Below are positions 55,633 through 64,000 of a stretch of 64,000 nt of DNA, piece after piece. Each line of letters starts with the position of its first letter. The stretch's first letter is position 1. The notes under the pieces are model-generated. The model was given only the letters and a program-made list of their open reading frames with translations, was not told where the DNA came from and searched no databases. The translations under genes and the position numbers were made by a program. This stretch comes from Dipteris shenzhenensis (Eukaryota; Polypodiophyta; Polypodiopsida; Gleicheniales), in assembly GCA_047967505.1 (NCBI GenBank), contig CM106538.1; one strand, 5' to 3'.

Positions 55633-56544
55633 AACTGGAGTATGAACAAAGCTTCCCTACATGCTGAAAGTGGTGGTTGTCTTCAGTATACTTGGCTCAT
55701 GAATCTGGATCTGATGGAACTGAATCTCAAGCTCCTCCTCCATCTTTTGGCTGAGATGGTAAGGATGCTTGTTGAGGGTGGTGATGATTCAAGCAGAAGC
55801 TCAATGCGATGACTCCGGTTGTACTGGTGGTAGGACGGAGGGAGTCGGGTCGCGATGGCCCTGCTGTAATAATACTTCCTGCTGGGGTTTCTGATTGGAG
55901 TGGTTGTATTGGTCAAGTTGGCATATGCCACGTAACTTCACTGCCCTCTGAACTGCTGAAATCAAAGGTTGATGAATAGTACTCTTTAGCCAAGAAATGA
56001 ACTTACCCCCATGGCCTGTGATTTTAAGATCCAAGCCTTGGTTCTGCTAATCAGGGCAAACTTCAAATTGGTGCCACCATTGGGCTCCCAAGATAATATC
56101 TAGTGCCTGAGTTGGTGTGACCTTGAGTTGGTTGACTTGGATCCTTCACTCTTGTGCATGAGCTCTAAATTTGGGCAATTTTATATGCACTCTCATAATC
56201 CATGGATAATCTTATGGCCTGAAACTTCGGACATACCATTGGATATCTGTACTTAAACCATTGATAAACTTACCCATCTTTTGGTGTTCCTCATGTTGCA
56301 ATTGTATGGACACCTGTGTAAACCTGTTGGCGTAATGGTTCATTGTCTTAGTGTCTCACTAGTGCATCTCGAAATATTGACTGCTATTTGTCCAGGTACT
56401 GAACCGTATCTTGATATCTTTCATGAACTTCGTCCGCCCATAATGAGGTGTCTCCACGTTGGCATCGTAATGGTCCTTCTGCCACTTGTGCCACCAGGTA
56501 ACCGCCTCGCGTGTGAGGTGCATCGATGCATGAATGCACCTCTC
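55633..56544 (-). pseudogene. Ty3/gypsy gag and protease remains
   Basis: On the minus strand, with frame changes, the gag part (56160-56540) reads MHLTREAVTWWHKWQKD, FMKDIKIRF and FTQVSIQLQHEEHQKMGKFI. The protease end (about 55960-56100) reads LDIILGAQWWHQFEV, matching the DVILGMQWL stretch that closes gypsy proteases. RT, RNase H and integrase are missing between here and the purine tract. The gag continues beyond the TRIM element at 58461. Confidence 0.65.
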
Positions 56545-58455
56545 TGTTAGAAATCTAGCATGGTATCATACTAAACTAAAACATGGAGAAGAGTGCAAGA
56601 GGAATGAAGCAAACACTGAGAGTGATTTTCATTGATGTGACCCCTGAATAAATAGGGCCAAGGACAAGACATTGAGCAAGAGTGCTTATGGGATAATTGT
56701 AGAGGTGCCACATGGCACACACTCAAGACTCAAGACAAAACTGAAACTAGACAAATGTAGACTAGAGAAATAGTACACCTAGTGTGCACTTATCTCCAAC
56801 ACCCTCCTTAAGTGGACACTAGGAGGAAGACAGAAGGACAAGACTAGAAGACAGACATAAAGACCGATAAACTGAGAGACAAGACAGAAGACATGACAGA
56901 CAAAGATCCTGAGACACCCCTCCTCAAGTGATATCCTCATATGGGTCCACAAGGGTAGGGACAAGAGTGGATCATAGACAGACAGAGAGAGAGACAATCA
57001 GAAGATAAATGGGGACATAGACAGAAAATGCCAAGAGAATGTGGGTAGCTAATCCACAAAAGAGAGGCATATAGACTGATAGACAGAGTGTCAGAGACAT
57101 ATGACTGTAAGATCACACAAGATAGACACATAGACAGAGAGACTGACTGATTGTAGATAGACAGAGAGATGGACCTTGACAGATAATCCCTCCTCAAGGG
57201 CAATCCTCCTGCTAGAGTGGGTAATGCAGGGGTGCCTCTTGGATAGGGACAAAGATAAGTCCAAATAGACATGACATTACCCCATGATCTACATCATTGG
57301 TGATCAATGGTGGTAGATAGCATGAAAGCATAGACAAACGTGAGAGAGATGGGAAGGTCTTACCATATTTGGCAGTGTCTAATCCCATACAAAATAGAGT
57401 TCAGTTCTGAAAATTAATTTTGAAGAGTAAAATAGAACTGAGAATATTGCAGCACACAAACATACCACAGCCAGATTTTTACACGGCTGGATCAGCTGAA
57501 ACAGGCCTGTGAGATGGAGTACAAAGCCACGATATCCAGAGAGATGACGGAGAATACGAGAGCTTTCATGTCGCTGTATCGGGCAGGAGAAGCCAGCGAT
57601 GGGCTAGATGCAGCGTAGGCCTTGCTGGAAATGAAGAGGCAGAGGTGCAGAAAGGGGCGCGGTCCAGGAGGTGCAGGCAGCGCGAGCTCCAAAGCAATGC
57701 CGTAGGGAAGACGTGGGCAGCTCTTCAGCATGAACAGGGGCGGCAGCTCATAGGCGATCTTCATGGTTCGCAGCAGCAAGACCTTGAGCTTGAGCATCAA
57801 GGGAGAAGATGGCACAGATTTTTTTCCAGCAAGCTGGAGCAGAAGCAGCACGAACAGCAGCTGGAGAGGTGCGGCCTGTTGAAAGAGGTGAGCGCAGCAA
57901 TGGCGGGCAGAACTGAGCAAGAACAGCAGCGGCTGGCAGAAATGGCGCGCAGATCTGGCAGAGAGATGGTGGGGCAGAAAGAGGCGGCCTGATGTGGTGG
58001 CGCAGAGAATGGCAGGGCAGACAGGAGCAGCCTGTTTCGGAGATGATGGCGACCAGCTGAGCGGGGCAGAAATCTGAGAAGAGGCGGCTCCTTCAGCTCA
58101 CGAGATCGGGGTAGAAGCAGAGGATAGCTGGGAGAGGTGCGGCTATGGCTACAGCAGACTGAGGGGAGAGAAGAGGGATCTACATGGCTCTGATACCATG
58201 TTAGAAATCTAGCATGGTATCATACTAAACTAAAACATGGAGAAGAGTGCAAGAGGAATGAAGCAAACACTGAGAGTGATTTTCATTGATGTGACCCCTA
58301 AATAAATAGGGCCAAGTACAAGACATTGAGCAAGAGTGCTTATGGGATAATTGTAGAGGTGCCACATGGCACACACTCAAGACTCAAGACAAAACTGAAA
58401 CTAGACAAATGTAGACTAGAGAAATAGTACACCTAGTGTGCACTGATCTCCAACA
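56545..58455 (-). mobile_element. TRIM-like non-autonomous LTR element, 1911 bp, TSD CTCTC
   Basis: Two 257 bp LTRs (56545-56801 and 58199-58455) start TGTTAGAAATCT and end CTCCAACA. They differ at three visible positions. CTCTC flanks both ends (56540-56544 and 58456-58460). The minus-strand primer site TGGTATCAGAGCC adjoins the LTR at 58198, and a purine tract (TTAAGGAGGG) adjoins the other. The 1.4 kb interior has no gag or pol. It consists of AGACAGACAGAGAGA-like repeats (56800-57180) and a GC-richer segment (57480-58180). Confidence 0.93.
57480..58180. other. GC-rich internal segment of the TRIM-like element, origin unknown
   Basis: Unlike the rest of the element this part is rich in GCAGCAG/GGCAGA. 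A plus-strand frame of about 45 codons (RLDQLKQACEMEYK, then MTENTRAFMSLYRAGE) at about 57484-57620 and a minus-strand frame at 57492-57920 are open. Neither matches a family I know. It could be a captured host fragment or the element's own leader. Confidence 0.35.
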
Positions 58456-58460
58456 CTCTC

Positions 58461-59000
58461 ATTGCCTTTCGTAGGCACAACTGAGAAACAACTCTTGAAT
58501 TGGTTGAGCTAAGAAATCAATACTAGAGGTTCGGCCTTACCATCATACTGAAGAACGTTGAGATTTTTGGGGAATGAAGCCTTCCTCATGGCTGAGTCTG
58601 CCCTTCACCTCCGGAGTGCCGACAGAAACTCAGTATGAAGACTTTGTATAAATGGATGCTCAAGTATGTGTGCTTGTGTGGATTTGTATGTGTGAGAGCA
58701 TATGCTTATACTATGGTCCACACCCATTGTTGGGCGTTGATGAAGTTGTTAGTGGGGATGTCATAGGAGCTAGTCCCTGCTATGCGTGATGGAGTTTATG
58801 GTTTTCAACCTTATGAGTGACTATCACGAGATTGAAACTGCACTATGTTGTGTTTTTAGAGGATGAGTTTGGGCTTGTGCCTGGACTCATCTAGGTATAT
58901 AAATGAAGCTTTGAACTGTCTCCCTGAAACCAGCCTCTAGATCGACAAGAGGGTGGTAAAACAACTAGCCAGCCAAAAGCCTTCACACAAAAAAATTCAG
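58461..59000 (-). other. Continuation of the gypsy gag region, then unassigned DNA
   Basis: By position the first part continues the gag interrupted by the TRIM-like element. From about 58600 I recognise no domain. Confidence 0.35.
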
Positions 59001-59049
59001 CAAATACTTAAAACACAGATTGGGAGAGCTAGAGTGCTCGTGCTCAAAT

Positions 59050-60295
59050 ACAAGGACACAGACTGGCACCAAAGCCTTGGCGCCCCTTTCGGTATTTCTT
59101 TATTAAATGGAGAGTCCAACAAATAGATTACACAATGATTCAAACCCACTTGCATTCAGTGTTCTTCCCACTCTCAATAGGGATCTATATCTCAAACATT
59201 AGCCCTGCCGGGCTCTGCTCTCACCCCCAAGTGACCATAGGAATCAATGCAAACACGTGCATAAAACTTGGGAGCTATTACTAGCAGCCCAATGTATGAC
59301 CACACACTTCCCAGACAGCCACAAGTGTCCACTGACTCACTGGGATACGCAAACAATGGGTGAAAGCATGACTGATCTGCCCACAATGCAAGCATTCAAG
59401 GTGATCCCCTCTCCCAACTAGGCTTATCCAAAACAGCTCACAACTCAAGTGCCATCGCAACCAACTTGTCCCAGTCAACAGGAGGGGATTCAACTGGGCT
59501 CTACATGAGCTCGTGCAATCTAGCCTCAATGGTACCTTATCCCACCTGGAATTCAGCGTAACCTGCTGATGCATGAGTCCCAAGGCCTCAACAAACAGTC
59601 CACAAGAACGGTACCGCTGATCACTGCTAGCTATTCACAATTCTGTACAAAACTGTAGGGACTACTTCAGAATTCCCACGTAGGGCTGTACGGCCTGCAC
59701 TAGGACTTGTACGGACTCCAAAATGCCTGCTTCAAGGACCCCCTCCCCTCCCCCCTTCCGTACGGATTGCCCAACACCGGTTGTACGGTTGTGTATGGAA
59801 TATCTCAGAATGATATGGACTGCTCCTGCGTTCACCGTACGGGCTGTTTTCAAGGCATTCAATGCTTCGTCTTGTCCACAAAACCTTTAGCTTGTCTTTT
59901 TCCCCTCTCCGCGAAAACACCTTACGTGACTCCCCCCCCCCCCCTTGGGACCTTCCACAAACCACCTTGCTAATTGCATTTTGAATTGGCATGCCATGTG
60001 GCAGCCCACATTTTAAAAAATGCCCCCAGGTCCTAAGTGGTCAAGCCAATGACCAACTTAAAATCTAGTCTGCCCCTTGCCCCTTCTAGTGAGACCAAAC
60101 CAATGGCCAATTTAGATTTCTAAGGTTATTTGGCCCCTCTTGGGCCTAAACCTCTCATTTACCCTCAAGGCACAATTCCCTAGGGGAAAAACTTGCACAT
60201 CCACACCCCGTGGCCTTGTCAACTAGATTTCCAGGGTCGTGTCCTTTTCTAGGGTCGTGCCCACATGCAAGTACATAACTCATGCCCTCGTGACA
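59050..60295 (-). repeat. Probable gypsy 3' LTR with GTACGG repeats, inner end certain only
   Basis: The minus strand starts TGTCACGAGGGCATGAG at 60295, directly after the purine tract TTTCAAGAGAGAGGTA (60296-60311). Inside are several GTACGG motifs at 59670-59850 and a C13 run at 59931-59943. The distal end is uncertain. Integrase and chromodomain remains at 63240-64000 belong to the same element once the insertion at 60511-63115 is removed. Confidence 0.5.
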
Positions 60296-60510
60296 TACCT
60301 CTCTCTTGAAACATGGCAAGCGGCCTCGATTGCATATGGATGTTACAAGGATATGCTGTAACGGAAATACATGTGACTATAATCATGAAACCATGGATAC
60401 GGTATTACCATTTGAGATAGCATATATGATTGTTTAGAACCTAGGATAGCAATCCATATAAACTGCAAAAACCAAGTCATAGTGACTAGTACACTGATCA
60501 TAGAAGTCCC

Positions 60511-60799
60511 TGTTGGGATATCTCAAGGTGTATGCCTCAGGCACACCTTATGTTTCTATGTGTGAGTGCTAGAGGCACAGTTAGGTGCCCACAAGCACAG
60601 TTAGGTGGTGGAAAAGCCACATAGGATGATTGAGTGAATCTAGGAGCAGATTGAGGAGATGATTGAGGAGCTTTGAGGTCATCAGTGATGTCAGTGACCT
60701 TGTATGAGGTGCCTACTTAAGGACCTCTTTCTTCTTCATTCTATAAGCAAGTATTCTGAATTTGTGTCAACTCTACTCTTTCCTTTCAGTATTCCAACA
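60511..60799 (+). repeat. 5' LTR of the gag-only element
   Basis: 289 bp. Near its start AAGGTGT and ACACCTT arms enclose GCCTCAGGC, a nested palindrome. GCACAGTTAGGTG occurs twice. Confidence 0.95.
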
Positions 60800-60813
60800 T
60801 GGTATCAGAGCCC

Positions 60814-61620
60814 TTTGATCCCCCTTGAGCCCATTTCTGCCACATCATCATCTTCTTCTTCATCTTCTTCTTCTCCATTTTCTTCTTTCTTCCCAAAATC
60901 TTTGAGAGCTTGGTTCTCCATCTACAAACAGCCATTGCCCAAACCCTCTGAGCTGGAAACTCCTCTAGTATGGGCGAACTTCCACCTGCAAGCAATTGAA
61001 GAAAAAACGTCTGTGGTGGCTGCCATTCTCCAAACAACGAATTTCTTCTGTTGCTCAATACTCCCTGCATACTCCGCCATTGCCTGAGCCCTCTTAGGAG
61101 TAGATGGGCGACCTCAAGACGAAGATTTTGAGCCATTTTTCAGGTCATTTGGTTCAGTAACGAGGGAGAAATCGTCAAAAGTGCGCACCATTTCGTCCAA
61201 CCTCTGTGCTGGACCTTCTCTGGTATATGAGCTTTCTTTTGCTTCAGAAAGCCCTCTTTTCCTTGCTTTGAAGAGTGAGCTACAAGCCCTCCAAGTTCAG
61301 CTTTTCAGTTTTGACAGTTTTGGACAAGTTTTTGAAGATGATGCTACATAAAATGCTACTCTAGCATTTCTGGTTTTTTGAAGCTTTCAATAACTTCAGT
61401 ACAAGTGTGGATTCAGTTTTGTTTTGACTTGCTAGACCTGGTTTTGATTGGAAAATGTTTATTTCATCCACTTCTATGAAGCATGTAAGAAGAAGCATCA
61501 TTGTTTGAAATCTAGTCACTACTATTTGCTACATTAAGTGCTCATATTTTGGAAGTCTTTCAGTTATTTTTGCCTTGTAAGAGAGATAGACACTGCCCAA
61601 TATCTGGGTTAGACCCTCTC
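60814..61620 (+). other. Leader of the gag-only element
   Basis: About 800 bp between the primer site and gag. It has a TCATCTTCTTCTTC repeat at about 60846-60890 and no convincing coding sequence. Confidence 0.6.
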
Positions 61621-62451
61621 ATGGCTACCATATATAATCTTGAGAAGTTCAATGGAAAGGGGTTCCATACATGGCAAATGAAGGTAAAATTTGCATTAAT
61701 GCGGGAGAACTTATGGGGACTTGTCAAATCTACTCCTACCGCTTCTTCTACGGCCTCAAATGCTGGGGAATCTTCAGCTCCAACACGACCGGCAAGGGAT
61801 CCAGCAAGAGAAGAAAAAGCCTATGGTATAATTGCTTTAGCTTTGGGTGATGATTACATACATCATATATCTGACTTGGAGTCTCCATCGGAAGCATGGC
61901 AGAAGCTAGATTTGATTTTTGGTGCAAGCTCTCATATATCTAAACTATCACTTAAAATCTCTTTCTTTGAATTAAAGATGGCAAGTGATACTACTTTAAC
62001 TGCCCATGTCAACTATATGCGGAGTCTTATGACTCAGTTAGCTTCTATCAACTCTCCTATCACCCCTGATGATGCTATGGCAGTACTACTTAAGAGTATG
62101 CCTGAAAGCTTTGATCACATTGTAAGCACTTTGAAGAATCTTCCCAATCCAAACCTTGAAGGCATTATCTCAGCTCTCGAAGAAGAAGAAAGACACATGG
62201 AGCTAAGGAAAGGCAATGACACTGCTTATGTTATGAAATTCCAGAAGGGCAAGTATTCTCCTTGCAATCACTGTGGAAAGACAAATCACCTTTCAAAGGA
62301 CTGCTTCAAAGTTAATCCATGCAAGCACTGTGGCAAAAACAACCATAGTGAGAAGTTTTGCAGAGACAAAGCAAAGACAGAAAATGCAAATCTACTTACA
62401 GTGAATTTGCCTCCACAAGATGAGGCATCCCATGAAGATTATGCATTTTAA
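61621..62451 (+). CDS. Copia-type Gag with two zinc knuckles
   Basis: The frame is open from 61549, but ATG 61621 (MATIYNLEKFNGKGF) fits copia Gag starts and gives 276 residues. The UBN2 capsid region includes YNLEKFNGKGFHTWQMKV, EAWQKLDLIF and LKSMPESFDHIV. Near the C-terminus are two CCHC knuckles, CNHCGKTNHLSKDC and CKHCGKNNHSEKFC, for RNA binding. It ends at a normal TAA with no frameshift into pol; about 375 non-coding bases follow to the 3' LTR. The protein could form particles that package its own RNA, needing RT and integrase from another element. Confidence 0.93.
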   Translation: MATIYNLEKFNGKGFHTWQMKVKFALMRENLWGLVKSTPTASSTASNAGESSAPTRPARDPAREEKAYGIIALALGDDYIHHISDLESPSEAWQKLDLIFGASSHISKLSLKISFFELKMASDTTLTAHVNYMRSLMTQLASINSPITPDDAMAVLLKSMPESFDHIVSTLKNLPNPNLEGIISALEEEERHMELRKGNDTAYVMKFQKGKYSPCNHCGKTNHLSKDCFKVNPCKHCGKNNHSEKFCRDKAKTENANLLTVNLPPQDEASHEDYAF

Positions 62452-62826
62452 ATCATCTCTATGTATGCTCCAGATCTCTCTTTTTATGTCAAGGTACTCA
62501 GCCTGGATAGTCCTCCAAAATGAATGAAAATAAACTATTGTGTGTTGTGTGTTTTGTAAACACCTCTGGTCACCTTATGATGTAGACCATGTGTATGTTT
62601 TGTTCCATGGTACCTCCTACAGACATTGTGTGCATGTACATGTAGGGGAGATCACCATTGGAAGGTCTGTTTGTATCCCTTTCTGTTTACCTTACACCCA
62701 AGGGAACCCTTGCTAGCATGAGAACCTAGCCATAGATTAATCCTTGACCACCATGAGATGGCATGAGAAACTATGAGACTAGATGTATCCTTGACATAGC
62801 CTGAGGCATTTCCTTGAGGGGGGGTT

Positions 62827-63115
62827 TGTTGGGATATCTCAAGGTGTATGCCTCAGGCACACCTTATGTTTCTATGTGTGAGTGCTAGAGGCACAGTTAG
62901 GTGCCCACAAGCACAGTTAGGTGGTGGAAAAGCCACATAGGATGATTGAGTGAATCTAGGAGCAGATTGAGGAGATGATTGAGGAGCTTTGAGGTCATCA
63001 GTGATGTCAGTGACCTTGTATGAGGTGCCTACTTAAGGACCTCTTTCTTCTTCATTCTATAAGCAAGTATTCTGAATTTGTGTCAACTCTACTCTTTCCT
63101 TTCAGTATTCCAACA
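62827..63115 (+). repeat. 3' LTR of the gag-only element
   Basis: 289 bp, no difference seen from the 5' LTR. Confidence 0.95.
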
Positions 63116-63120
63116 GTCCC

Positions 63121-64000
63121 AAGGCAGATATAGTGCCAGTAAGCAGTACCTCAGGTGAAACATACAATGTCACCAAGCGATCTCTAGATATCTGAGCCTG
63201 TTTGTGGAAAAACAGAGGAGGTACTACCCCTCTTGAGCATTAGGCAATACTCCCCGACCTACGCTCTACTGAGCATGAAGGAGCCACAACTGAAGTCGGC
63301 TCAAGATGAAAAGCTTCTAGATAGAGCTGTAATAACTGAGGTGTATCTACCATATGATCATCATCCAGCCACTTTGCATTTGATGAAGAATAAATTCTGA
63401 ATTGCACCAAGTAGCAGTGGGAGACTCTACCTCTCATCTTCCTTTTCTTATGTGCCAAAATCTGCTCTGGAACTAGAATCTCATCCAGCTCCTCAACGTG
63501 TGGTTGTATTTCAACAGGCATATCCTTTGGCACATCACCCTTGAAAGGCTTAAAGAGACTCACATGAAAAGCATTGTGAATCCTCCAATAATCCGGTAGC
63601 TTCAACTTGTAAGCTACATCACTTAACTTCTTTGAAACTTGAAAAGGCCCCTCTTCTTCTTCAGCCTTGCCTTTTCTCGTGAAGCTTTATTTATTGTTGG
63701 AGATCCAGTCAGCTACAAGATCAGTGATGGACTAGCCTATCTTTCACACTGATTTGTTGAGTTGAGCGCAAAAGAACCAGATCACCTTCATTAAATATTA
63801 ATTCAGGACGATGACGATCAGCTGCCTTCTTTTGCTTTGCTTGAGTCTTTTGGAGAGCTAGTTTCACCTTCTTATATGCCACATCCATGCTTTCAACTTA
63901 CTTATCAGCCTCAAAGATCTTATCCTTAGTATGCAAGGTAGGTGGAACTTTTTTGCCCCCTTCCACTATTTCAAAAGGAGCTTTCCAAGTGCAAGTATGC
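63121..64000 (-). pseudogene. Ty3/gypsy integrase C-terminus and chromodomain-like tail
   Basis: From the window edge on the minus strand: CTWKAPFEIVEGGKK (integrase core end), then KTQAKQKKAADRHRPELIF and EGDLVLLRSTQ. A stop-broken stretch follows, then GPFQVSKKLSDVAYKLKLP and RIHNAFHVSLFKPFKGD (63520-63660), and a chromodomain-like end EQILAHKKRKMRGRV with WLDDDHMVD. Stops near 63690 and 63900 show decay. The upstream pol lies outside the window. Confidence 0.75.

Larger units (their letters stand above)
60511..63115 (+). mobile_element. Gag-only LTR retrotransposon (TR-GAG type), 2605 bp, TSD GTCCC
   Basis: Two 289 bp LTRs (60511-60799 and 62827-63115) look identical. Both start TGTTGGGATA and end ATTCCAACA. 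GTCCC flanks both ends (60506-60510 and 63116-63120). The primer site TGGTATCAGAGCCC follows LTR1 directly and the purine tract TTGAGGGGGGGTT precedes LTR2. The interior encodes only a Gag. Short elements with a gag frame and no pol are known in plants as TR-GAG. It lies in SAE2 intron 5 in sense orientation, inside a decayed gypsy. Confidence 0.95.

Overview
This is a window of a land-plant nuclear genome with a very high repeat load. The evidence is plant Ty1/copia, Ty3/gypsy chromovirus and Tat/Athila-type elements, tRNA-iMet primer sites, and a plant-like intron-containing gene. The introns exceed 14 kb, which suggests a fern, gymnosperm or other large-genome plant, but the species cannot be fixed from sequence alone. 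Only one host gene is recognisable; almost everything else is mobile DNA or its remains.

Host gene. The 5' part of the SUMO-activating enzyme large subunit (SAE2/UBA2) lies on the + strand. Five exons are visible: 23808-23840, 23930-24019, 39453-39536, 39751-39969 and 54282-54383. All junctions are GT-AG and phase 0. The exons encode 176 residues, including the ATP-binding glycine loop, the first two zinc-ligand cysteines and the catalytic cysteine. Introns are 89 bp, 15.4 kb, 214 bp, 14.3 kb and more than 9.6 kb; the rest of the gene lies beyond the window. The long introns are filled with retrotransposons, mostly antisense to the gene.

Layout. (1) 1-17.5 kb: an old, broken Tat/Athila-like gypsy element on the minus strand (primer site near 15.66 kb, gag 12.0-14.3 kb, PR/RT 5.7-6.6 kb, RT/RNase H/integrase 0.1-2.3 kb). 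It is interrupted by a complete young copia element (6573-11882, TSD GATAG) and by an unidentified 3.4 kb block. A further decayed gypsy integrase lies near 17.0-17.5 kb. (2) 17.9-22.9 kb: AT-rich DNA, three clusters of an inverted-repeat motif (CCTTATGTGGG / CCCACATAAGG), and a 1.55 kb polypyrimidine tract. (3) 22.85-24.02 kb: G-box/TATA cluster and the start of SAE2. (4) Intron 2: solo LTR 24720-25245 (TSD ATACC), a gypsy RT scrap, and a copia-like element (27481-36837) with a young gypsy nested inside it (28631-35031, TSD AGATC). (5) Intron 4: LINE scrap, chromovirus 41903-48352 (TSD GTTGA), and a non-autonomous LTR element 49150-51650. (6) Intron 5: gypsy fragments holding a TRIM-like element (56545-58455, TSD CTCTC) and a gag-only LTR element with identical LTRs (60511-63115, TSD GTCCC).

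The elements most worth following are the young copia whose otherwise open polyprotein has an in-frame deletion of the integrase catalytic core; the gag-only element; a chromodomain interrupted by a stretch resembling copia reverse transcriptase; and an 80 bp duplication that copies the splice donor of SAE2 exon 5.
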